In this document: one piece after another, positions 1 through 5,534 of the stretch
Layout of the letters: every line of letters begins with the position of its first letter
Numbering within the stretch: position 1 is the stretch's first letter
Assembly (NCBI GenBank): GCA_943326315.2
Contig: CALPSU020000047.1
Coordinates: 1-11,414 of the forward strand
DNA from: Chryseobacterium gleum
GTDB lineage: Bacteria > Bacteroidota > Bacteroidia > Flavobacteriales_D > Crocinitomicaceae
Length of the DNA stretch: 11,414 nt
Direction: 5' to 3'
Notes under the pieces: generated by a model
Seen by the model: only the letters and a program-made list of their open reading frames with translations
Told to the model about the DNA's origin: nothing
The model's database searches: none
Translations under genes and position numbers: made by a program

Positions 1-3000
1 TAATTGGCGTTAATTCGAAAGCCATCCCATTTTGTTTCAAATAACCACGTTTATACATTGCCATTGAAACATCCGATCCACTTGGAGAAGAAAAGAATAT
101 TCCTCTTTTCCAATCGTTGTTTGCTAAAACATCTAACATCATCACTTGTTCACGAGTAATTCCTCTTGTTTCAAAATTAAAACGTAATTCGCTGAAGCAT
201 TTAGATTTTTCAGAAGATGAAATAATTCCTGATTTCACGGCATTATCTTTTTCAACAGGTAATATCACACCAGTTGAAGGGAAGAAACGAACCATTTGTT
301 CAGCACTGTAAGAAATTAAGTTTTTATCATCCCTTGTAAAAGCCATCATTTCGTCGATATTTACAAAATCCCAAGGTTTTTCAAACTCTAATAATAAGTT
401 TTGGAAATTTTGAGCTTGGCCTTCTTCAAATTTAATTAAACCACTTTGAACACCCGAAAGCAATTCAAAACCTGCTTGGTATTTAGCATACACTTCTTCT
501 TCTAAATTAGGTTTTGTAGTAGTTGTTAAAATAGATTTTAATTGTTCAAGTCGAGCTGAAACATTTGCTTGATCTGTAGAAACTGATCCAACAATAGCAC
601 TAGTTTGTGTATTTAAAGTTGTCAAAGCATTTGTTAGAGCTGCCTGATTGTTTTTAACACGCATTGCTATCACTTCTTTTATAACACGTTCACCAGCATT
701 CATGTAAAACAATTCAAATAACCCTGTAAATAATACTTGGTCTGTATAACCTGCATACATTAAAGTTTGATCTTCCGTGAACTTAATTGGTAAAGGATCT
801 GAATCATATGCTTTCATTTTCATTTGATCCGTATACCAGTCTGTTTGCATTAAAGATAAATTACAAACTCTTACATCTGTTCTAACACCTTCAACTTCTT
901 GCATATACCATAAAGGGAAAGTGTCATTATCTCCATTTGTAAATATTATTGAGTTTTTTGTACAAGATTCCAAATAATTATATGCTAAGTCACGAGCAGA
1001 TGTTTTTAAACTTCTATCGTGATCATCCCAACCTTGCATCCCCATTATTACTGGAACAAAAAGGCCTAATCCAATTGCAACAATCGCACCTTGAGATTCG
1101 CTTTTAAACATTTTTTTCAACGCTGTCATAACCGCTAATGCAGCTATTCCAATTGCAGAAATATAAATCCAAGAAAGTGTCATTGGCATAGAAACATCAC
1201 TACTTGAATCTAAAATTAAAGCTACCAATAAGCCTCCCCCAATAATCAGTGCAATTTTCTTATACTCATTTTTACTGAAATTAGTAAACGCTTCATATAA
1301 ACCATATACACCCATTCCAATCCATATAGCAAAGAAATAAAAAGAACCTGCAAAAGCATAATCCCTTTCTCTAGGTTCAAATGTTCTTTGATTTAAATAA
1401 ATGAGGATTGCGATACCAGTAAAAAAGAATGCTAAAAAGACAACAAAAGCATCTTTCGGTGTTCTATAAAAATGAAAGATCATTCCAATAAATCCTAATA
1501 TTAAAGGCAAGAAGAAAAACGTATTGTATCCTTTATTTTCATTTGTATAGAATGCCTCTTGTTGTTCTCCTAGTCTCGCATTATCAACTGCATTAAAACC
1601 AGAAACCCAATTACCTCTCAAGCTTTCACCACTGTGTCCTTGAATATCATTTTGTCTTCCTGCAAAATTCCACATGAAATATCTCCAATACATCCAATTA
1701 ACTTGGTAACTACCAAAATATTTTAGGTTTTCTCCAAATGTTGGTAGTCGCTGTTCATCATTTCCTAATTCAGTACCACTTTCTTCATTTGGGTCATAAC
1801 CAGACCAATCCTTATAACCTTGAATTTTACTTGGTTCATCCGCACTATACATCCTTGGAAAAAATGTATTTTGAGAATATGTAGGAACAACTTTCTCTTG
1901 TTGGTCTACATTAGATTCAAAATATTTCTCAGTGATTTCAAGTCCTGGACCATTCTCTTTAGCATATTTAGAGGCATCTTTTTCGCTTCTAAATGCTTTT
2001 AATACTTTTTCACCTTTTGTAACTTCAAATCTTCTTAAGAAAATTGCAGAACGATCTTTAAATAATTCTCTTTCATTCTCAGCAGAATTCCAATATGGAC
2101 CATAAGCAATTGGAGATGAACCATACTGTTCACGTTTTAAATAGGATTTTAACGTTACTAAGTTTTCAGGATCATTTTCATCCAAAGGAGTATTGGCATT
2201 TGATCGAATAACAATTACAGCAAAAGAACCATACCCAATCAATAACATAATCAACCCCATGGTTGCATTGTATAAAATTGAATTCCCTTTTTTACGAGCA
2301 TATCGAATTGCATAAATACAACCAGCAACTAATACTGCAAAGAAAAATAATGTACCACTGAAAAAAGGTAAACCAAGAGAATTTCTAAACATTACTTCAA
2401 AAGAGGAAGCTAAAGAAATAGAACCAGGAATAACACCTTCTTGAATAAACCCTAGGACAAAAACTGAAATTAAACCAGTAAGTAGAATTCCTTTTAAATC
2501 TACAATTTTTTTATGTCTAAAATAGATTACGAAACCAATCGCAGGAACAACAAGAATACCTAATAAATGGACTCCAATTGCTAATCCTAATAAAAACATA
2601 ATCAATAGTAACCATCTATTTGGAGCATAATCAACATCTAATTCACCGTGCTGAATAGCTGCCATTTCTTCGTCCCATTTTAAAATAGCCCAGAAAATAG
2701 CCGCCGTAAATAAAGAAGCCATTGCATAAACCTCACCCTCAACAGCAGAGAACCAGAATGAATCAGAGAAAGTGTATGCCAAAGAACCAATAACACCACT
2801 TCCAAGAATAGCAATCATTTCACCTTTCGACAACTCTGATTTGTTTTTTAAAGCTACTTTTTTCGCCAATAATGTAATCGACCAAAACATAAATAAGATC
2901 GACAATGAACTACAAAGTGCAGAAACTCTATTGATACAAACAGCAACATTAGCTGGGTCTGCAAAGAAAGAGAACAAACGTCCAATAATCATAAACAAAG

Positions 3001-3160
3001 GAGCGCCTGGAGGGTGACCAACTTCTAATTTATAGGCTGTAGTTACGTATTCACCACAATCCCATAAACTTACAGTGTCTTCGATGGTGATAAAATAGAC
3101 AACTGTAGCAATTAAAAAAACTAGCCATCCAAGGGTTTGATTCAACTTTTTATAGTTCAT
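1..3160 (-). CDS. DUF2723 / TMEM260-like protein O-mannosyltransferase family membrane protein (3' end off the left edge)
   Basis: About 1053 codons are readable from the ATG at 3158-3160 to position 2 with no stop, so only a short C-terminal end is missing if the family length of about 1000-1150 residues holds. The N-terminus (MNYKKLNQTLGWLVFLIATV) is a membrane segment. It is followed by the family's conserved acidic stretch EDTVSLWDCGEY (residues about 27-38) and KLEVGHPPGAPL. About ten more hydrophobic segments follow. Other family signatures are EPRERDYAFAGSFYF (near residue 593) and TNGDNDTFPLWY (near residue 740), the latter opening a soluble C-terminal part. From family knowledge, DUF2723 proteins are multipass GT-C-like enzymes; human TMEM260 is a protein O-mannosyltransferase. 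The bacterial role in glycosylating exported proteins is inference. The gene stands alone, divergent from tRNA-Gln. I saw no convincing promoter close to its start. Confidence 0.9.
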   Translation of the reverse strand, partial: MNYKKLNQTLGWLVFLIATVVYFITIEDTVSLWDCGEYVTTAYKLEVGHPPGAPLFMIIGRLFSFFADPANVAVCINRVSALCSSLSILFMFWSITLLAKKVALKNKSELSKGEMIAILGSGVIGSLAYTFSDSFWFSAVEGEVYAMASLFTAAIFWAILKWDEEMAAIQHGELDVDYAPNRWLLLIMFLLGLAIGVHLLGILVVPAIGFVIYFRHKKIVDLKGILLTGLISVFVLGFIQEGVIPGSISLASSFEVMFRNSLGLPFFSGTLFFFAVLVAGCIYAIRYARKKGNSILYNATMGLIMLLIGYGSFAVIVIRSNANTPLDENDPENLVTLKSYLKREQYGSSPIAYGPYWNSAENERELFKDRSAIFLRRFEVTKGEKVLKAFRSEKDASKYAKENGPGLEITEKYFESNVDQQEKVVPTYSQNTFFPRMYSADEPSKIQGYKDWSGYDPNEESGTELGNDEQRLPTFGENLKYFGSYQVNWMYWRYFMWNFAGRQNDIQGHSGESLRGNWVSGFNAVDNARLGEQQEAFYTNENKGYNTFFFLPLILGFIGMIFHFYRTPKDAFVVFLAFFFTGIAILIYLNQRTFEPRERDYAFAGSFYFFAIWIGMGVYGLYEAFTNFSKNEYKKIALIIGGGLLVALILDSSSDVSMPMTLSWIYISAIGIAALAVMTALKKMFKSESQGAIVAIGLGLFVPVIMGMQGWDDHDRSLKTSARDLAYNYLESCTKNSIIFTNGDNDTFPLWYMQEVEGVRTDVRVCNLSLMQTDWYTDQMKMKAYDSDPLPIKFTEDQTLMYAGYTDQVLFTGLFELFYMNAGERVIKEVIAMRVKNNQAALTNALTTLNTQTSAIVGSVSTDQANVSARLEQLKSILTTTTKPNLEEEVYAKYQAGFELLSGVQSGLIKFEEGQAQNFQNLLLEFEKPWDFVNIDEMMAFTRDDKNLISYSAEQMVRFFPSTGVILPVEKDNAVKSGIISSSEKSKCFSELRFNFETRGITREQVMMLDVLANNDWKRGIFFSSPSGSDVSMAMYKRGYLKQNGMAFELTPI

Positions 3161-3490
3161 ATACTAAAAATAAAATGTTTTAAGAGCTCGAATTTAGTAA
3201 ATTAATACAGTTAGATAAGCCATTAGTCACTAAAAAATGCTAAAAATGGGTTTAATTAATTTTTTTATTTAATTTTTATCTTGATTTTTAATCAAATGAC
3301 ACTTAGACTAGCATTTATTTTGAGCAATATGTTTATCAATTTTAGTTAATTTGAAGCAAATATAAGATTAACAACAGATTGAATATCATATATATATTTA
3401 CTACGAAAGCTGTTTTCTTATTTTTTTTCAAAAAAATACAATAATTTGTTTTCAAATTTAAATTTTGTTTCTAACTTTGTCCTCACAAAT
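3161..3490. other. AT-rich intergenic region between the DUF2723 gene and tRNA-Gln
   Basis: About 330 bp without a supportable gene. It holds the upstream region of the minus-strand DUF2723 gene and the plus-strand tRNA promoter near 3472. A perfect TATATTTG box on the minus strand (3357-3364) could be a -7 element for the DUF2723 gene. It has no matching TTTG at the expected spacing and would give a leader of about 190 nt. Small perfect hairpins such as ttgatt-ttt-aatcaa at 3281-3295 are expected in sequence this AT-rich. Confidence 0.5.
3445..3479 (+). promoter_or_regulatory. Bacteroidota-type promoter of tRNA-Gln
   Basis: TAACTTTG at 3472-3479 matches the Bacteroidota -7 consensus TAnnTTTG exactly. 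A TTTG at 3445-3448 could be the -33 element, although the 23-bp spacing is longer than the usual 19-21. Transcription would begin about 3483, leaving a leader of under 10 nt before the tRNA for RNase P to remove. Confidence 0.55.
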
Positions 3491-3563
3491 TGACCCATGG
3501 TGTAACTGGCAACACGTCTGTTTTTGGTATAGAAGAGTCTAGGTTCGAGCCCTAGTGGGTCAA
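3491..3563 (+). tRNA. trnQ: tRNA-Gln, anticodon TTG
   Basis: A complete cloverleaf can be folded by eye. The 7-bp acceptor stem TGACCCA/TGGGTCA (3491-3497 with 3556-3562) has A3563 as discriminator. The anticodon stem TCTGT/ATAGA encloses the loop TTTTGGT with anticodon TTG at 3524-3526, which reads CAA. The T stem CTAGG/CCTAG encloses TTCGAGC. The U1-A72 first pair is typical of tRNA-Gln. CCA is not encoded. The 3' end from CCTAG onward is repeated at 4864, so this gene is the likely attachment site of the neighbouring island. Confidence 0.95.
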
Positions 3564-3599
3564 CAAAAAGTCTTTCAGAAATGAAGGACTTTTTTTATG
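3551..3599 (+). repeat. Left direct repeat (attL-like), tRNA-Gln 3' end plus terminator
   Basis: It begins at CCTAG of the tRNA T stem and ends at the ATG trinucleotide after the terminator T run. It is identical to 4864-4912 except for G3559 versus T4872. This copy completes a functional tRNA, so it marks the intact side of the integration site. Confidence 0.85.
3565..3596 (+). terminator. Intrinsic terminator of tRNA-Gln
   Basis: A 10-bp stem AAGTCTTTCA / TGAAGGACTT (one G-T pair) closes a GAAA loop and is followed by a run of seven T. It sits directly after the tRNA, and an almost identical copy lies at 4878-4909. Confidence 0.85.
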
Positions 3600-3605
3600 G
3601 GTTGA

Positions 3606-3641
3606 CTTCGAGTGCCTCAGTTAGGAGGATCAAGTCGAATT
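3606..3641 (+). repeat. Single repeat copy of the TTCGAGNNCCTCA family
   Basis: TTCGAGTGCCTCA at 3607-3619 matches the forward copy at 5335-5347 exactly and the one at 4927-4939 except for the central dinucleotide. It is followed after about 10 bp by ATCAAGTCGAATT (3629-3641), also found at 4948-4960 in the left cluster beside the GIY-YIG gene. This third partial cluster therefore lies just inside the island, immediately after the left att-like repeat. A tandem minus-oriented array is not evident here; gttgaggt near 3653-3660 may be a worn copy. Confidence 0.7.
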
Positions 3642-3689
3642 GTTGTGGGTGAGTTGAGGTAAATGAAGTAATTATAAGTTTAATTACCC

Positions 3690-4307
3690 TTAAGAATTGA
3701 TATACTTAAATATATCTGGAAATCTTCGTTCAACATATTCGGGTAATTCATCTAATAGTTGCACAAAGCTATAATTTAGAATGCTAGACTTTTCTAATTC
3801 AAACATAATAACGGGTATACTATCCTTTGAATTGTCAATAAATGAAATAAAATCGAATTCTGAAAAATTCAAATTAAGATTTTTATAACCTTCTTTCCAC
3901 TTATATTTTATTATGTCGTCAGAAACAAAGTGACCATTGTTTTTTGTTCTAATTGCTACTCTCTGTTTTGCTAAATCAATGTTGTCCAAACAGAAAAAAT
4001 GCATATCAATTAAGAAATTCAATTCTTTAGCTCTTTCTATCCACTGGTATGGAAAAATGTGAAGATTGGTTTCAAAACAAAACGATTGATTTTTCAAAAA
4101 TGAAGTTTCTATCAATGCGTTTAATTCTGCGGTAGTTCTATTGAGGGCAATTTTTTCTCTTAATTCAGAATCTGGTAACGATTGGTAGATTTCTAAATAT
4201 TTTTTATCGTAATCAAACGGAATTATTCCGTCCACTAACATAGGAGAATAAGTAGATTTTCCAGCACCATTACAGCCGGCAATAATAATTAAATGGGGTT
4301 GTTGCAA
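3690..4307 (-). CDS. Zeta-toxin-like P-loop kinase (candidate toxin)
   Basis: A 205-residue protein of the zeta toxin / COG4185 type. Near the N-terminus, LIIIAGCNGAGKST is a Walker A loop (G11-T19). FCFETNL (residues 76-82) corresponds to the family's F-x-x-E-T motif. RVAIRTKNNGHFVSDDII (116-133) matches the usual arginine-rich R-V-x-x-R...GGH segment, although the following RRY is replaced by KYKW. Family members phosphorylate UDP-N-acetylglucosamine or related substrates and block cell-wall synthesis; the substrate here is not known. The only plausible start in frame is TTG at 4305-4307, 18 nt after an in-frame stop. It lies inside the end of the upstream small ORF (19-nt overlap), suggesting translational coupling. 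The gene lies inside the tRNA-Gln-bounded island. Confidence 0.8.
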   Translation of the reverse strand: MQQPHLIIIAGCNGAGKSTYSPMLVDGIIPFDYDKKYLEIYQSLPDSELREKIALNRTTAELNALIETSFLKNQSFCFETNLHIFPYQWIERAKELNFLIDMHFFCLDNIDLAKQRVAIRTKNNGHFVSDDIIKYKWKEGYKNLNLNFSEFDFISFIDNSKDSIPVIMFELEKSSILNYSFVQLLDELPEYVERRFPDIFKYINS

Positions 4308-4471
4308 TTTTGAATTTCTTTTTTAATTAAATTCAAATCGCTTGAATTCGCATATTCTATTTGAGATTTTACAATAGTATTATATACTATAGTTGCTTTC
4401 TCCTCAAAAGAATTGATATTAATTCTTGAAGATTTTACTTTTTTTGCTTGGTTTCTCGTAATTTTTATCAT
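4289..4471 (-). CDS. Small 60-aa protein upstream of the zeta-like gene (candidate antitoxin)
   Basis: I do not recognise a domain. The ATG at 4469-4471 is preferred over an adjacent GTG. The product begins MIKITRNQAKKVKSSRIN; it is lysine-rich at the N-terminus and looks helical and charged, with no signal peptide or membrane segment. It is the first gene after a consensus promoter (4501-4531), with a leader of about 26 nt, and its end overlaps the TTG start of the kinase gene by 19 nt. A small gene preceding and overlapping a zeta-type kinase is the usual antitoxin position, so antitoxin is the natural guess from context alone. A non-toxic housekeeping pair is the alternative. Confidence 0.6.
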   Translation of the reverse strand: MIKITRNQAKKVKSSRININSFEEKATIVYNTIVKSQIEYANSSDLNLIKKEIQNCNNPI

Positions 4472-4500
4472 CACATTTAATAATTAAAATTCGTTATACA

Positions 4501-4531
4501 CAAAGTTAATGCATTTGTGGGATTAAACAAA
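4501..4531 (-). promoter_or_regulatory. Consensus Bacteroidota promoter of the toxin-antitoxin-like operon
   Basis: On the minus strand, TTTG (4528-4531) and TAACTTTG (4501-4508) are separated by exactly 19 bp, a full match to TTTG-N19-TAnnTTTG. Initiation near 4497 would give a leader of about 26 nt before the ATG at 4471. The element therefore carries its own complete promoter. Confidence 0.7.
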
Positions 4532-4574
4532 ATATTTTTATCTGGTTTTAGTGAGTTAAGGTAGGTTGATTATT

Positions 4575-4862
4575 CTATGCTGTTCGTGTTGCAAAGAATG
4601 GATGCTCACTAGAAAACATTGCGTGTTCTTCATTAGTTACCTTAATGTAATATAGAAACACCTTTTCTGTACGATGTCCAGTATCGTCATTATTGCCAAA
4701 GATGGAACACCTGCTTTGTATGCATTAGTAGCGAAACTTCTACGAGCAGTATGTGAAGAAACGCATTTGTATTTTGGTTTTGTGGTACTCACTCTTTTCC
4801 CTGCAACAGTCATTGAAAGTGTAATCATTTCGTCTAATCCTGCAATTTCACAAACTTGAATG
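4575..4862 (-). pseudogene. Tyrosine recombinase (integrase) C-terminal fragment, truncated and frameshifted
   Basis: Read from 4862 downward, the frame gives VIQVCEIAGLDEM, then VSSHTARRSFATNAYKAGVP and AIMTI. This is the catalytic domain of a Bacteroidota phage-type integrase with the H-x-x-R box. Near 4680-4684 one base has been lost. The original frame ends early at 4637, while the next frame continues TGHRTEKVFLYYIKVTNEEHA and stops at 4575-4577, giving the box-III GH and the tyrosine nucleophile (in FLYY). About 95 residues remain of the usual 300-400. The N-terminal side is gone exactly where the right direct repeat starts (4864), and an in-frame TAG at 4865-4867 closes the frame. It is non-functional as it stands and is evidence that the segment was a mobile element. 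Confidence 0.85.
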
Positions 4863-4863
4863 A

Positions 4864-4912
4864 CCTAGTGGTTCAACAAAAAGTCTTTCAGAAATGAAGG
4901 ACTTTTTTTATG
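4864..4912 (+). repeat. Right direct repeat (attR-like), displaced tRNA-Gln 3' end plus terminator
   Basis: A 49-bp copy of 3551-3599 with one substitution (T4872 for G3559). The substitution would break a C-G pair in the tRNA acceptor stem. No tRNA 5' half precedes it; instead the integrase remnant ends at its left border. This is the layout expected for the distal attachment site of an element inserted in the tRNA 3' end. Confidence 0.85.
4878..4909. terminator. Duplicated hairpin terminator, possibly used by the GIY-YIG gene
   Basis: The same 10-bp stem, GAAA loop and T7 run as the tRNA terminator. On the minus strand the stem is followed by a run of five T (a TTTTTG sequence), so it could also end transcripts of the GIY-YIG gene, whose stop lies about 40 bp upstream on that strand. 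Its use in either direction is inferred from structure. Confidence 0.6.
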
Positions 4913-4926
4913 CGTGTTGGTTTTGT

Positions 4927-5024
4927 TTCGAGAACCTCAACAAACGAATCAAGTCGAATTTTTGCTCAGGTTCTCGATTGTTGGCTGAGGTTCTCGATTG
5001 TTGGCTGAGGTTCTCGAAGCCAAC
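4927..5024. repeat. Left repeat cluster (AA/TT variant): one forward and three reverse copies, overlapping the GIY-YIG 3' end
   Basis: The forward copy TTCGAGAACCTCA (4927-4939) is followed after a gap by three reverse copies: TCAGGTTCTCGA (4966-4977, one base off), then TGAGGTTCTCGA centred near 4991 and again near 5011. The last two lie in a 20-bp tandem repeat, ttctcgattgttggctgagg, at 4971-4990 and 4991-5010, with a partial unit after it. GTTGGCT (5000-5006) pairs with AGCCAAC (5018-5024) in a hairpin. Positions 4978-5022 match 5425-5469 of the right cluster over 45 bp, apart from the central dinucleotide in each unit. Most of the cluster lies within the coding sequence of the nuclease. 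Confidence 0.85.
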
Positions 5025-5284
5025 TCTGGTAACTTCTTAAATTCACCCCTGATAAGGGCCTCCTTTTTCTCTCTTCTCCAACGTTGAACTTGCTTTTCAC
5101 GGTAAAATGCAGTATCAATTCTCGAATATTCTTCAAAATAAACAAGTTTTACTGGTAATCTGTTTTTGGTGTGATTAGCTCCTTCTCCATTTGTATGTTG
5201 CAGAAAACGTCGTTCTAAATCAATGGTACTTCCTGTATAATAACTCCCATCAACGCATTCCAAAATATACATCCATCCTTTCAT
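4949..5284 (-). CDS. GIY-YIG nuclease family protein with a repeat-encoded C-terminal tail
   Basis: A single-domain GIY-YIG protein of 111 residues of the YhbQ/URI type. MKGWMYILECVDGSYYTG (residues 1-18) carries the GIY-like (MYI) and YIG-like (YYTG) strands. L23-E-R-R26 supplies the conserved arginine, H30 follows, and E63 in YREKQVQ is the metal-binding glutamate. Residues from about 88 to the end come from the 20-bp repeats of the left cluster. Because 20 is not a multiple of 3, consecutive copies are read in different frames (SRTSANN, REPQPTI, ENLSKN). The core domain ends near KKLPEL, so the tail is an addition. The start ATG at 5282-5284 fits the family N-terminus. Cellular members of this family are thought to act on DNA; the target here is unknown. 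The gene sits between two repeat clusters, suggesting a functional link. Confidence 0.9.
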   Translation of the reverse strand: MKGWMYILECVDGSYYTGSTIDLERRFLQHTNGEGANHTKNRLPVKLVYFEEYSRIDTAFYREKQVQRWRREKKEALIRGEFKKLPELASRTSANNREPQPTIENLSKNST

Positions 5285-5331
5285 AATTTAGGTTTAATTA
5301 AAATTAGTTTACTGAAGATACACAAAAAAAT

Positions 5332-5469
5332 GATTTCGAGTGCCTCAATCACCTTTTTGAATACAATAATTTTAAGAGAGTGGCTCAATTAACAAATGGT
5401 GGTTGAGGCACTCGAAACCAACATTTGTTGGCTGAGGCACTCGATTGTTGGCTGAGGCACTCGAAGCCA
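5332..5469. repeat. Right repeat cluster (TG/CA variant): one forward and three reverse copies upstream of the GIY-YIG gene
   Basis: The forward copy TTCGAGTGCCTCA (5335-5347) and the first reverse copy TGAGGCACTCGAA (5404-5416) belong to a 22-bp inverted repeat with two mismatches (5332-5353 and 5398-5419) around a 44-bp spacer. Two further reverse copies lie in a 20-bp tandem unit gctgaggcactcgattgttg (5431-5450) and its partial successor (5451-5466). CCAACA-TT-TGTTGG (5418-5431) is a perfect small hairpin. The order of copies (one forward, three reverse) is the same as in the left cluster. The cluster lies between the start of the nuclease gene and the fabV terminator and contains no credible ORF. 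Confidence 0.85.
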
Positions 5470-5480
5470 TATCTATCTCA

Positions 5481-5515
5481 CAAAAAAGCCTCATAATCAA
5501 AAGAAAATGAGGCTT
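5481..5515 (-). terminator. Intrinsic terminator of fabV
   Basis: On the minus strand AAGCCTCAT pairs perfectly with ATGAGGCTT around a 12-nt loop (5486-5515), followed by a run of T (5482-5487 read in reverse). It begins 20 bp after the fabV stop and separates fabV from the downstream repeats and GIY-YIG gene. Confidence 0.85.
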
Positions 5516-5534
5516 AAAATTGTTAAGTTTTTAA

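Larger units (their letters stand above)
3551..4912. mobile_element. Remnant of a tRNA-Gln-anchored integrative element
   Basis: The segment is bounded by a 49-bp direct repeat with one mismatch (3551-3599 and 4864-4912), offset by 1313 bp. The left copy is the 3' part of tRNA-Gln (from the T stem) plus the terminator, the usual core of a tRNA-targeting tyrosine integrase. Inside are a zeta-toxin-like gene, a small overlapping upstream ORF, and a tyrosine recombinase C-terminal fragment next to the right repeat. An island of only 1.3 kb with a broken integrase cannot excise itself, so it is a relic that may persist because of the toxin-antitoxin-like pair. That explanation of persistence is inference. 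The repeats, gene content and integrase damage are read directly. Confidence 0.75.

Noticed and set aside
117..311. Plus-strand open frame (64 codons) opposite the DUF2723 gene
   Set aside because: It lies entirely antisense to a well-supported coding frame, and its translation resembles no protein family. The plus-strand frames at 1820-2002 and 2772-3017 are rejected for the same reason.
3668..3687. Hairpin gtaatta-taagtt-taattac after the kinase gene as a terminator
   Set aside because: The stem is all A-T apart from one G-C pair and no T run follows on the minus strand, so it is not convincing in such AT-rich DNA.
4674..4859. Plus-strand open frame of 61 codons in the island
   Set aside because: It is the antisense shadow of the integrase remnant, whose minus-strand reading carries recognisable catalytic motifs.
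3551..4912. SSV-type arrangement, in which attP lies inside the integrase gene and integration splits it into N and C parts
   Set aside because: The layout at the right end fits, but no N-terminal integrase part is found at the left end (only 90 bp lie between the repeat and the kinase gene), and the core contains an in-frame stop.
4864..4912. A second tRNA gene
   Set aside because: Only the 3' 12 nt of the tRNA plus the discriminator base are present; no D arm or anticodon arm precedes them.
4961..5025. Possible CRISPR array
   Set aside because: The 20-bp units are directly tandem with no unique spacers, and no cas genes are present.
5285..5330. Promoter for the GIY-YIG gene (TTTG then TAATTTTA on the minus strand)
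   Set aside because: The -7 box has a mismatch and the spacing is 16 bp, which is too weak to annotate.
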